DNA of 64,000 nt, from positions 3,746,466 through 3,810,465 of the forward strand of contig OZ026557.1 of NCBI GenBank assembly GCA_964020155.1, written 5' to 3'. Below the pieces are notes generated by a model. It worked only from the letters and a program-made list of their open reading frames with translations. It made no database searches and was not told the origin of the DNA. This stretch comes from Chondrilla cf. caribensis (taxonomy: Eukaryota; Porifera; Demospongiae; Chondrillida; Chondrillidae). Shown in pieces: positions 45,439-64,000 of the stretch; the first letter of the stretch is position 1; the number at the start of each line of letters is the position of its first letter. Position numbers and translations under genes: made by a program.

Positions 45439-46545
45439 TTAAATCAATTTAATCATCGTTTGCTGTATCCAGAATCTATACGATACACTGTATTCCTTTT
45501 GATCTTCTTCCACTACAGCCCAACCAAGCTGGGGTCTCAAATACAGTGTTTCTGGATCTTGCGTTACAGCCAGAAATCCACCGAAGAAGGACATGTTAAA
45601 CTCCTGGTCCAAGTAATGCCACACAAATGGAGCTTTGGACAAACCAGATGGAAAACTATCACTTGTCAGTCCTCCAAAACAGCCCAGATCTACAGATTTC
45701 TCCAGCCATGGATTTCTTGCTGTTCCATTCGCTACAATATATGGAAACAACTTGAGAATCCAACCAGTGACATAAGGACCTCCGGATGCACTGTTGATTT
45801 TGTACAGATCTGACCAGAATTTCTTGTTGACGTTTCCAGAACTGGCAGCCACAAATTGATCCAATACAGGTAGCAAGTGAGGGATCCACCACTCGAGGTC
45901 GTACTTGGCTAGTTTAGCAGCATTGTCGCGAATCAGTTGCCAGTCGGATGTAGTCCCTTCAAGGGTGATCTCAGGGATGCCACACCTTGTACTCACTCTA
46001 TATCCAAAGTACGACTTCATGGACTCCATTAGGACGATCTCGCAGACTGCCTTCTCGACGGGACCAGTTGTGGAAAATTTGGGGAGGATACAGTCGTGAC
46101 TCTCGGATCCAATGTAGTTCTTGATCTGACCCGTGAATTCCGGGAAGACCTCTTCCCACGGGTTTTGCGATCCCTTCACGAAGTCGTCTCTACGGACGGA
46201 AATAGTGGCTTTCCCTTCATGAGACACGAAATGCTTTCTTAGCTGGTCGGCGTTAGCGTTGATGTGGAAAGATAGTCCCTGGATGATACATAGCCATATC
46301 ATGTCGGGACTCAGCACGAGAGGATAATGACTGTTGAAGGCGACGTTCAGAGCCGTTTGGAAGGAATTACCCTGACCGGAAAATATCAGATCTACATTTC
46401 CGTTCGAAGACACAGCAAATGACTGAGGATCACGTCCGAGTTTTTCTTTCAAATTAATCTGGCTTGATTTTATCCAGGGCTCAGTACATTTCTCCACATC
46501 GGAAACAGGGAAAGTCACTTTCTTCGAAGTATGTCTTTCGGCCAT
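45439..46545 (-). CDS. DUF4419 protein D5
   Basis: Single exon, 368 residues, the unit B counterpart of D1 (same MAERHTSKKV start, EKCTEPWIKSS, FGYRVSTR variable patch). Unlike D1 it keeps the frame through the C-terminus and runs ten residues past the usual end, closing in RFWIQQTMIKLI. This indicates that the 1-bp deletion ending D1 arose after the duplication. All core motifs are intact. It is not adjacent to a receptor: D6 and fragments lie between it and R3. Confidence 0.88.
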   Translation of the reverse strand: MAERHTSKKVTFPVSDVEKCTEPWIKSSQINLKEKLGRDPQSFAVSSNGNVDLIFSGQGNSFQTALNVAFNSHYPLVLSPDMIWLCIIQGLSFHINANADQLRKHFVSHEGKATISVRRDDFVKGSQNPWEEVFPEFTGQIKNYIGSESHDCILPKFSTTGPVEKAVCEIVLMESMKSYFGYRVSTRCGIPEITLEGTTSDWQLIRDNAAKLAKYDLEWWIPHLLPVLDQFVAASSGNVNKKFWSDLYKINSASGGPYVTGWILKLFPYIVANGTARNPWLEKSVDLGCFGGLTSDSFPSGLSKAPFVWHYLDQEFNMSFFGGFLAVTQDPETLYLRPQLGWAVVEEDQKEYSVSYRFWIQQTMIKLI

Positions 46546-47117
46546 TCTTGTCGGCTATGACGGAAATACTGTACGTCACTCTTACTGAATCGATACGTTA
46601 AAGTTCAAAGTTCAAATTATTCCCATCAGAATCAGATTAGTTATCTAATTTATTTATATTTCAACGGGAGATCTTCACAGCACAATATAGCTAGTATAAA
46701 GGGGAATCCTGTAAATACATACATACGTAAATAAATGAATAAATATAAGAATTTCAAACCAAAAGTGGAAGAACAAGACATTAAAGCAAACAACACCAAT
46801 ATTGAAAGAATAAATTTGATCAAGTGATCATGATTAAATTGCAGAAAAATGGATAAATAAAAATCAATGAATGAATAAATAGTTTACATCCACAGCTAGG
46901 TTTGGCTAAAATATCAGGTTGACACGCCTACTCCCCATGAGTTATGTAAGATGATGCTTAGCCTTCTCCTATTCCCTCCAATACATTGAGTGCATGTGGT
47001 GCTAGGACCAGAATTTGGCCACTTAGCACCATCTTGAAAAAATGGGATTACAAAGATGGGGATTATTTCATAATTTAGTTGGCATTCACAGATGTATTCC
47101 ATATTATAATGTTTGAT

Positions 47118-47205
47118 ACTGGCTTGATTTTATCCACGGCTTAGTACTTTTCTCCACATCGGAAACAGGGAAAGTCACTTTCTCCGAACTGTGTCTTCCG
47201 CCCAT
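47118..47205 (-). pseudogene. DUF4419 N-terminal fragment (D4-like)
   Basis: About 29 codons from an ATG (MGGRHSSEKVTFPVSDVEK...) to WIKSSQ, then cut off at a junction with D1-type flank. It carries one copy of the motif that is tripled in D4. Confidence 0.75.
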
Positions 47206-47351
47206 CTTTATCGGCTACGACTGAAATATCATATCTACGTACATATATAATAGGGATGATGCGAAAAAATGGTGGCCTACATCACGCATACATTACTTCC
47301 TACCCTCACCATACATTAAACAATTTACCATCCAAACTTTCATAAATAGCT

Positions 47352-47412
47352 TCACATCGGAAACAGAGAAAGTCGCTTTCTTCGAAGTATGTCTTTCGGC
47401 CAGTTTTGTCGG
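47352..47412 (-). pseudogene. degraded DUF4419 N-terminus
   Basis: Matches the first 20 codons of the MAERHTSKKV type, but the start codon has become CTG and internal changes follow. A similar relic lies at about 41576-41640 upstream of D4, so both descend from one ancestral layout. Confidence 0.55.
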
Positions 47413-48602
47413 CTATGACAGAATTACTGTACACCACTCTTGGATCGATATAAACCCTATTGATCCGGCATGCAAATACTCAAATTCTTTGAAAACGAAT
47501 TGTGGTGGGTTAACAAGTATTCACTGTATATAGAGTAGCACCAGTGCCTTCAATTCTGCATTCATTTTGTAGAAGATATTCAGTGGTTAAGACATGGGCA
47601 CGAGGGCATTATGACATAAAATACCGAGCTTGAGTCCCGAGGGTGAGTGTATTTTACATGTCATACTGCCTGAGTGTCCATGTCACCAGTATAGCATCCG
47701 TTGCTAACGCTATATACTGTTGCTAACACTTTATACATTACAAAATTGCTGTATAATAGTACTGTTTCTATAGTAACGGATGATGTAATATTATATGATC
47801 AAGCTACGTACATATAATAATATGCATGCATGAGCAGCCTTTGTAGAAAGTCCCTGTAAAGCTGTCCATGATTGACACCAAATGGACATGGGTGACATAT
47901 TTTTTCAAAAGATCCAATTCATGACGGTCACACTACTAAAGGTTAGATAAATGTATTTTGAACCATATTAAACTATAACCGCAAATTTGATGAAAGCACA
48001 CGAAAATTCTTAAACACATGCATACTCAAATGTTTACATAGCGCGAATATGATCGACCCTTTTCGTGTGGACAGTCACCACATATATATATATATATATA
48101 AAGAATAATATTTTTTGACATCCTCAAATCAGCTTTGGGACTCACAACTAGTCTCCTAGCTAGAATAGTGTCTCCTGCATTCGCAGAACGATCAAGTATT
48201 CACTATATGATTCAGGGGATGCTATATATTACATAATATTGACCCAGTGATTTGAACTCGGAGTTGCCAATATCACTAGGGAATTTTAGGGGGGGGGGGG
48301 TACCAAAAACAGGAGAGGTCAAAGTAACCACAACATGTGCCCTGAAAAGCTGTCTATGGTAGTGTTTGACACCAAGTGTAAGTGGGTGATTTATATATTT
48401 TTTTCAAACTTTATGGGCTTTACTTCCACCTTATTCAAATTGCTTAGCATACATTGTCCAAAGGAAATGATATAATATATCAATGATATTCTTAATGAAG
48501 CTCTTACTGTGAAATATGATACAGCAATAATGCAATTCAATTTGTATAATGTTCAACTATTAAAAATAGTACGAAGTTATTTCATTGATATCTTTACTGT
48601 AT

Positions 48603-49683
48603 TCAGAATCTATGCGGTACACTGTATTCCTTTTGATCTTCTTCCACTACAGCCCAGCCAAGTTGGGGTCTCAAATACAGTGTTTCTGGATCTTGCGTTA
48701 CAGCCAGAAATCCACCAACGAAAGACATGTTAAACTCCTGGTCGAAGTAATGCCACACAAATGGAGCTTTGGACAAACCAGATGGAAATTTATCACTTGT
48801 GAGTCCTCCAAAACAGCCCAGATCTATAGATTTCTCAAGGCATCGATTTCTCTCTGTTCCATTCGCTCCAACATATGGAAAGAGCTTGAGAATCCAACCA
48901 GTGACATAAGGACCTCCGGATGCACTATTGATTTTGTACAGATCTGACCAGAATTTCTTGTTGACGTTACCAGAACTGGCAGCCACAAATTGATCCAATA
49001 CAGGTAGCAAGTGAGGGATCCACCACTCGAGGTCGTACTTGGCTAGTTTAGCAGCATTGTCGCGAATCAGTTGCCAGTCGGATGTAGTCCCTTCAAGGGT
49101 GATCTCAGGGATGCCACACATTGTATAAAATTCATATTTAAAGTACGATTTCATGGACTCCATTAGGACGATCTCGCAGACTGCCTTCTCGACGGGACCA
49201 GTTGTGGAAAATTTGGGGAGGATACAGTCGTGACTCTCGGATCCAATGTAGTTCTTGATCTGATCCGTGAATTCCGGGAAGACCTCTTCCCACGGGTTTT
49301 GCGATCCCTTCACGAAGTCGTCTCTACGGACGGAAATAGTGGCTTTCCCTTCATGAGACACGAAATGCTTTCTTAGCTGGTCGGCGTTAGCGTTGATGTG
49401 GAAAGATAGTCCCTGGACGATGCATATATAGCCATATCATGTCGGGACTCAGCACGAGAGGATAATGACTGTTGAAGGCGACGTTCAGAGCCGTTTGGAA
49501 GGAATTACCCTGACCGGAAAATATCAGATCTACATTTCCGTTCGAAGACACAGCAAATGACTCAGGATCACGTCCTAGTTTTTCTTTCAAATAAATCTGG
49601 CTTGATTTTATCCAGGGGATAGTACTTTTCTCCACATCGGTAACAGGGAAAATCACTTTCTTCGAATTGTGTCCTTCGGCCAT
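48603..49683 (-). pseudogene. DUF4419 copy D6, frameshifted
   Basis: Full-length homology in two frames: 49683-49387 encodes the first part (MAEGHNSKKV to the LSPDMIWLYM core) and 49361-48603 the rest, ending in QKEYSVPHRF. The break is a 4-bp TATA insertion at about 49425, inside the conserved core. Either it is a young pseudogene or the assembly is wrong there. The remainder is otherwise open and highly similar to D3/D4. It is head-to-head with R3 at 1.46 kb. Confidence 0.8.
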
Positions 49684-51139
49684 TTTTGTCGGTTATGACG
49701 GATATACGTACTGTACGTCACTCTTGGAGCGATACGTTTAAGTTCAAAGTTCAAACTATTTCCATCAGCATCAGAATTAGAAATCTTATAATTTATTTAT
49801 ATTTCAACGGGAGAACTTCACAGCACAATATAGCTAGTATAAAGGGGAATCCTGTAAATACATACATACGTAAATAAATGAATGAATAAGAAACCAAAAG
49901 TGGAAGAACAAGACATTGAAACAAACAACACCAATATTGAAAGAATAAATTTGAACAAGTGATTAAATTGCAGAAAAATGAATAAATAAAAATCAATCAA
50001 TGAATAGATAGTTTACATCCACAGCTAGGTTCGGCTAAAATATCAGGTTGACACACCTACTCCCCATGAGTTATGCAAGATGATGCTTAGCCTTCTCCTA
50101 TTCCCTCCAATACATTGAGTGCATGTGGTGCTAGGACCAGAATTTGGCCACTTAGCACCATCTTGAATAAATGAGGTTACGAAGATGGGGATTATTTCAT
50201 AATTTAGTTTGCATCCACAGATGTATAGGTCTGGTAAAAGTATTGTGTGGCAACAGTCTCGTTCAACCATGTTCGTTGATCACCGTTGATTGTATGTCAT
50301 CTCAAGCATGAGTAAAAATGGAGCATGTATATGTATATATATTTTCTCAATAGTCATCCAATCAAATTTTGAATATTTATACCTCGGCCACCATGTATAC
50401 TGCTCATTCAGCTATTATGATGGCCGTATGATGATGGTTCACTAGTCGGTAGTTCTCATAACGAACATATGTTAGAAGATATGTAATGAAACATGCGCAG
50501 TGCATGACATGAAGAAGATTCACAAAATAGTACTTGTTGCAAATCCCTAGCCTCGGCATTCACAAAGGTACATAAATGTCCAGAAATTGATCAGTTATAT
50601 AACTCTAAATATGCTAAAAACCCAGACAAAATATCATGCATGAGTTAACATTGTAACCGAACTCTCAGATCTGCTACCTGTAGTTTATAGTTTGTATATA
50701 TACTTATGGTACTTATTATGTGAATTAAATTTCTATTAATAGACCCTGGTTGTCTAGTGGCCATAGTATTTTTGCATAATATAATATTATATTATTATTA
50801 TGCACAACAGTATTAACTATTTTGTCTTACAATTTGATTAGTGTATGTGACATCCGTGAATGCAACTTATCTGCATGAAACAGAAAATGAAAATGTTCCA
50901 TTATTGACATACGAAAGCTTACATTTTTCCTTTCAAGATAAACAGAAAATTCCCATGTTATATGGGAAATATAGGATGACATGTAAATCGCTACAAATAT
51001 GGGGGACGTTTGAGACAAATGCCATCCTATAAAGAGCCTCATTTCAGTTTTTTGAGGAGGTGAACTATTTGTATCTTTTAAGTTCAAGATCTTGTTCTTA
51101 TCTTCAAAATCTTTGTTAGTTAACTTACATCTGTACATA
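49684..51139. other. divergent intergenic region D6/R3
   Basis: Counterpart of the D1/R1 region, with the dispersed repeat near 50020 and a TATAAA at 51028. A 75-codon minus frame at 50043-50270 parallels the one at 24346 and is treated as repeat-derived. Confidence 0.6.
51028..51033 (+). promoter_or_regulatory. TATA box candidate of R3
   Basis: CCTATAAAGAGCCTCATTTCAG, 112 bp before the R3 ATG. Confidence 0.5.
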
Positions 51140-55278
<4,139 letters not shown>

Positions 55279-56529
55279 TTTTGTTTGAAAGTTTTGGTAT
55301 TTATACTTGTATTGTACTGTGACAAAATTCACGCAAGAATATGTATTCAGTATATTTTTTCTGATGTTCAGTAATTTTGCTGGAATGGACTATAGCATCC
55401 ATTTCTAGCTCCACATAATGGCTGACAAGAAACCAATTCATCAAGTTTCAACCAGATATTCAAACTGTTCAGATAGCTAGAATGCTACATTATTTATATA
55501 AAGCAGCTCCAAAAGAAGGTAGGGTTTTTGCAATTGGCCACGTGCAGAGATCAAGATTGTTTCATGAGTTAGTTGATGTCCACAGATAGGTCTGACAAAT
55601 GTATCAGGTTAACAAGCTCTTCTCCCATCAGCAATGCAAGAAGGTGCTTGTCGTTTTCCCCCTATACTCTAATGCATACATAAAAATAATAAGTACCCAT
55701 GAAATTAGCTAGGGTAATACGGGCCATAAATGGAGATAGACATTGTTTCATAAGTAAGACTTAGTTCACCTCCCCAACTAGATTGGATAACAATATTAGG
55801 TTGACACACCTTCTCTCCCATACATGAGCTATGTATGCAAGAAGGTGATTAGCATCTTTCTCCCATGCATATATACTATACTGGGTCCCTAGAACCTACA
55901 ATAGGTTTATAGTATTAATCAGGCCCATATACAGGCTTTGTGAAAGGGGGGTACATTTTTCGTCCAGTTCATATCTGTCTGTCAACATACATACATGCCA
56001 TCACAATTATACAGGTCATCATTGAAGGTTTAATATCAATTAAGCACAACATGCAGCCTATGTCTAGTCATGTCACAAACATACATATATGCACAGAGTT
56101 CAATAATATCTACTCAGCATCAGATTGAATTACTGTGAAATTTGGAACATAAATTTGTGCCCTAGACAATGGTGGCACTTGGACAATTGTATTTTAGACA
56201 CAAAGGAGGGTTCAGTCGAGCCCCCTGGAACTCCCCCCCTGTGTACAGGTCTGTTAATGATAATAATAATGTAATGAATTGATAGAGAGCCAGTGGAGGT
56301 GAATGGGGCTTTGATGCTACTCCTGTGTTGCGGCAAATACGAAATGACATCAAAATCACTCCAAACACGGAGGGTTTGGCGTCTGTGTGACAACTGTCAT
56401 CAAAACTACAAGTCGACGCCGTGGCGTGGAAGCAAGTGGTGTATTTTGGGAGTTTCATTCAGAATCAGTTATCAAACAAAGTTGTTGTATTTCGCTAGTT
56501 TGTTATAAGTAACTTGTATCTGTGCTTGA
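55279..56529. other. spacer R3 to pseudo-exon B: no gene
   Basis: Counterpart of 28790-30043, with two dispersed-repeat copies (about 55580 and 55765). Nothing coding. Confidence 0.6.
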
Positions 56530-56753
56530 ATGGAAGATTCTAGTCCTAGTGCAGATCAAGCTGTTTCAGTGAAGTTGCTTTTGGATTCTTTCTCTTAGTC
56601 ATTGTTCTACTTTTTGTCCTTCCTGTTGGGTTGTTCTTTGGATGGAGAGACCCTGATGTGAACGAGTGGCAGAAGGAGAAAGCCTTTTCTACTGTTCAAG
56701 AACACATTGAAAATTGCACGAGTCAAAAGTATGAAGATATAGAAGACACTAAA
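56530..56753 (+). pseudogene. orphan receptor exon 1 (pseudo-exon, copy B)
   Basis: Counterpart of 30044-30267 with the same 7-bp deletion and TAG. No downstream exons. Confidence 0.8.
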
Positions 56754-57230
56754 GTGAGGGCTGAGTCTTGTTACTGCACAAGTGTGATTAATTGTAGGTA
56801 ATATCCTAATAATTATTGCATTGTAATACCATCATGTAAATAAGTTTTAGGCGTCTGTGTGCATATGTGCATGCATATACATGTGTACATGCATATTATG
56901 TTGATGCCGATATTGTTAGAAGTTTTACTGGGGGTACCAAAAACAGGGGAGGTCATATTCACCTTGACACTGGCCCTGAAAAGCTGTCTGTGGTAGTGTT
57001 CGACGCCAAGTGCACGTGTGATTCTTTTTTCTGATTATATAGGCTTTACTTTCATCTTATTTCAATTGCTTAGCATACATTGTCCAAAGAAAATGATATA
57101 ATACATCAATAATATTCTTAATGACGCTCTTATTGTAAAATCTAATACAGTAATAATGCAATTCAATTTGTATAATGTTCAACTATTAAAAATAGAAAGA
57201 GTGATTTACATTGATATATCTTTACTGTAT
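56754..57230. other. spacer pseudo-exon B to D7: no gene
   Basis: Counterpart of 30268-30750, almost identical, including the GGGGGTACCAAAAACAGGGG block. Nothing coding. Confidence 0.6.
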
Positions 57231-58309
57231 TCAGAATCTATGCGGTACACTGTATTCCTTTTGATCTTCATCCACTACAGCCCAGCCAAGTTGGGGTCTC
57301 AAATACAGTGTTTCTGGATCTTGCGTTACAGCCAGAAATCCACCCACGAAAGACATGTTAAACTCCTGGTCGAAGTAATGCCACACAAATGGAGCTTTGG
57401 ACAAACCAGATGGAAATTTATCACTTGTGAGTCCTCCAAACCAGCCCAAATCTACAGATTTCTTCAGCCAACGATTTCTCTCTGTCCCATTTGCTCCAAT
57501 ATATGGAAAGAGCTTGAGAATCCAACCAGTGACGTAAGGACCTCCGGATGCACTATTGATTTTGTACACATCTGACCAGAATTTCTTGTTGACGTTTCCA
57601 GAACTGGCAGCCACAAATTGATCCAATACAGGTAGCAAGTGAGGGATCCACCACTCGAGGTCGTACTTGGCTAGTTTAGCAGCATTGTCGCGAATCAGTT
57701 GCCAGTCGGATGTAGTCCCTTCAAGGGTGATCTCAGGAATGCCACACAGTGTATAAAATTCATATTTAAAGTACGATTTCATGGACTCCATTAGGACGAT
57801 CTCGCAGACTGCCTTCTCGACGGGACCAGTTGTGGAAAATTTGGGGAGGATACAGTCGTGACTCTCGGATCCAATGTAGTTCTTGATCTGACCCGTGAAT
57901 TCCGGGAAGACCTCTTCCCACGGGTTTTGCGATCCCTTCATGAAGTCGTCTCTACGGATGGAAATAGTGGCTTTCCCTTCATGAGACACGAAATGCTTTC
58001 TTAGCTGTTCAGCGTTAGCGTTGATGTGGAAGGATAGTCCCTGGATGATACATAGCCATATCATGTCGGGACTCAGTACGAGAGGATAATGACTGTTGAA
58101 GGCGACGTTCAGAGCCGTTTGGAAGGAATTATAGCCTGACCGGAAAATATCAGATCTACATTTCCTTTCGAAGACACAGCAAATGACTCAGGATCACGTC
58201 CTAGCTTTTCTTTCAATTTAATCTGGCTTGATTTTATCCACGGCTTAGTACTTTTCTCCACATCGGAAACAGGGAAAGTCACTTTCTTGGAAGTATGTCT
58301 TTCAGCCAT
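57231..58309 (-). pseudogene. DUF4419 copy D7, D2/D3 recombinant, frameshifted
   Basis: The 3' part (57231 to about 57640) matches D2, including SDVYKIN and WLKKSVDLGWFGG. The 5' part (about 57737 to 58309) matches D3, including IKLKEKLG, SSKGNVDL and KYEFYTL. The switch lies in about 100 bp identical in both parents. A 2-bp insertion at about 58131 (GGAATTATAGCC for GGAATTAGCC) breaks the frame near residue 60, leaving a 66-codon start and a 277-codon remainder. Probably non-functional, unless the indel is an assembly error. Head-to-head with R4 at 1.13 kb. Confidence 0.85.
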
Positions 58310-59436
58310 TTTTATCGACTATGACGGAAATACTGTACGTCACTCTTGGATAGATACGTAAAAGTTCAAAGTTCAAATTATTTCCATCAGAATCAGAATT
58401 AGAAATCTTATCTTAACAAAAAAGAAACAATATTGAAAGAATAAATTTGAACAAGCGATCAAATTTAAATTGCAGAAAATGGATGGATAACAATCAATGA
58501 ATGAATAGATAGTTTACATCCACCTCTAGGTTCGGCTAAAATATTAGATTGGCACGCCTACTCCCCATGAGCTATACAAGATGATGCTTAGCCTTCTCTT
58601 ATTCCCTCCAAAACATTGAGTGCATGTGGTGCTGGGACTGGATATATCTTTCTATATAGTTATCTGGTTGAATTTTGAATATTTATATTTCTGCCACCGT
58701 ATACTGCTCATTCAGCTATCATGGTGGCCATATGATGATGGTTCACCAGTCGGTAGCTCTGAAAACGAATACATGTTAAGAGACATTCATTGAAGCATGC
58801 ACAGTGACGTGAAGAAGATTTACAAAATGGTACTTGTTGCAAGTCCCTAGCCTCGGTATTCATGAAGTATCTAGAAATTGATGAGTTAGATACTCTATAT
58901 ATATGCTAGGGACCCAGACAAATTAACATGCATGAGTTAACATTGTAACCGAACTCTCAGATCTGCTACCTGTAGTTTATAGTTTGTATAATATACTTAT
59001 GGTACTTATATGTTATGTGGATTAAAATTCTATTGTTACACCCTGAGTGTCTAGTGGCCATATAATTTTTGCATATTAATATAATAATATTAATATTATT
59101 ATGCACAACTATATTGACTTATACAATTTCAATAGTGTATATGATATCCGTGATATAGAATGCAACTCATCTGAAACAGAAAATGGTATCTTCAGTTCAA
59201 TGAAAATTAATATGAAAGCATATAATTTTCCTTTCAGATAACAGAAAATTCCCATGTTACGAAGAATATTGGATGACACGTAAATTGCTACAAATATGGG
59301 GAACTTGTGAAATAAATGCAATCTTATAAAGAGCCTAGCTCATTTCAGTTTTTCGAGGAGGTAAACTATTATAAGTTCTTATTCAGACTTCTTTTTCAGA
59401 ATCTTTGTTATTTTACTCGCAATTTACCTGTACATA
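58310..59436. other. divergent intergenic region D7/R4
   Basis: Nearly identical to the D3/R2 region: TGACG/CGTCA at 58322-58342, dispersed repeat near 58520, TATAAA at 59325. Confidence 0.6.
59325..59330 (+). promoter_or_regulatory. TATA box candidate of R4
   Basis: CTTATAAAGAGCCTAGCTCATTTCAG, 112 bp before the R4 ATG, same variant as R2. Confidence 0.5.
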
Positions 59437-62981
<3,545 letters not shown>

Positions 62982-64000
62982 AAGTTTCAACTTTGCATGA
63001 TATTAAAGTACCTCCGCCATTTACATAATATTCTGTTGTAGAGTCACATTTATTGGTATTTATACTTATATTGTACAAAATTCACTCATGTTTATATATA
63101 TTCACTATATTTTTTTCTGATTTTCATTTTGCTGGAATAGACTAGCATCCATTGCTAGCATCACATAATGTCTGACAAGAAACCAATTCATCAAGTTTTA
63201 ACTAAAATGCCACTAATATAATACATACATATACATGTATATATATATATATATAATAATATTATATAAAGGGCTGAGTCTTGTTACTGTACAAGTGTGA
63301 TTAATTGTAGACATTATCTTAATAATAATTGCATTGTAATACCATCATATAAATAAGTTTTAGGTATCCGTGTGTGTATATGTGCGTGCATATATATATA
63401 CATGTGCACATGTACGTTTCTGGCATAATGTGTGAGTGCGTATAATTGTCTACAATGTACATGTGCATGTCTATTATCTGTACTAGTCATGCAACTTATC
63501 TTGTGTACTCATGTATGTATGTATGTCCGCGTATATATTAAATAGTGTGGACCAACAAAGAGATACTTATAATAGTCGATGACGATACGAAAGCTTAACC
63601 GTATGTTGCCCGTAACTCTAGCTACATTCGGAGGTGCTTAATGTTTTGTCAATGTATGGGAGAATATAGGAGAAATAAATGCTAAGCACCTTTTTGATTA
63701 CAGTGGAACCTCTGAGACCTTGATTTTAGTCCTTATTACAAAGGTGTCCTCAATTCAGAGGTCACTTAATACACTACAGTACTACACTGGGACAAAGAAT
63801 GGTGTCCTTACTACAGAGGTTTCTGCTATTCAGAGGTTTGTAATAGAGAGGTTCCACTGTATAGGCTTACTTCTGAACAGCCCGTATATCTTCATTTAAT
63901 TTGTGACATCACCTGGGCTATATCATTTTTTATTACTTATGCGTTAAATGAAAAGGTGAAGTATTCGAAATTCAGTCATGCTTATCGGTTAGGTTTCTTT
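62982..64000. other. R4 3' flank to window end: no gene
   Basis: Counterpart of 38712-39730. TA microsatellite near 63235 and the pogo-like MITE. By analogy with unit A, a D4-like gene would be expected just beyond the window. Confidence 0.6.
63701..63859. mobile_element. pogo/Tigger-like MITE, copy 4
   Basis: Unit B counterpart of 39426-39584, same ends and TA flanks, inherited by duplication. Confidence 0.8.

Larger units (their letters stand above)
46546..48602. other. D5 to D6 spacer with DUF4419 fragments
   Basis: Begins as the D1/D5 5' flank up to about 47090, then switches to DNA like the D4 5' flank (47105-47470), then a diverged copy of the VPS13D-side spacer (47470-48200, with TCAATTCTGCATTCATTTTG). 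A 10-base G run lies near 48291. No intact gene. Confidence 0.65.

Noticed and set aside
48285..48302. A run of ten or more G bases
   Set aside because: It lies in non-coding spacer next to GGTACCAAAAACAGG; simple slippage or sequencing noise explains it.

Overview
The window is metazoan nuclear DNA. Genes are interrupted by GT-AG introns, and introns and spacers hold (TG)n/(CA)n arrays, minisatellites and short terminal-inverted-repeat (TIR) elements. A VPS13D gene, DUF4419 genes and divergent class-F-like seven-helix receptors together suggest an early-branching animal, most plausibly a sponge. That placement is an inference; no taxonomic marker is decisive.

Left third (1-20197, + strand): the 3' half of a VPS13D-type bridge lipid-transfer protein gene. 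I could trace 33 consecutive, phase-consistent exons to the stop codon, about 1,816 codons. They cover the beta-rich VAB/SHR-BD region, a beta-trefoil-like segment, the ATG_C-like amphipathic region and the C-terminal PH-like domain. One 4.4-kb intron holds seven near-identical tRNA-Ala(AGC) genes in an array with palindromic TGTACAA minisatellites.

Right two thirds (about 20.0-64.0 kb): a tandem segmental duplication. Unit A runs from the last VPS13D intron to about 42.42 kb. Unit B starts there with a second, orphan copy of the last VPS13D exon and runs off the window. Each unit carries intronless DUF4419 genes on the minus strand (seven copies, D1-D7) and six-exon receptor genes on the plus strand (four copies, R1-R4). 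Four times a DUF4419 gene sits head-to-head with a receptor gene, 1.1-1.5 kb apart, with a conserved TATAAA motif about 112-121 bp before the receptor start. The repeated divergent pairing is the most interesting candidate system here: an expanding family of receptor plus DUF4419 cassettes.

The paralogs record their own history. D7 is a D2/D3 fusion: unit B lacks 1,722 bp, exactly the D2-to-D3 spacing. A 3.1-kb block with D6 is present only in unit B. Two pseudo-exon-1 copies share one 7-bp deletion. R3 carries a 788-bp Mutator-like foldback element, with a 9-bp target duplication, nested inside a TA-flanked mariner-like MITE; the empty site is visible in R1. A 225-bp solo LTR sits beside the 3' end of D4. 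D6 and D7 are frameshifted. D1 and D4 have shortened C-termini.

All exon models are my own reading of splice signals and reading-frame continuity, without transcripts or database searches.
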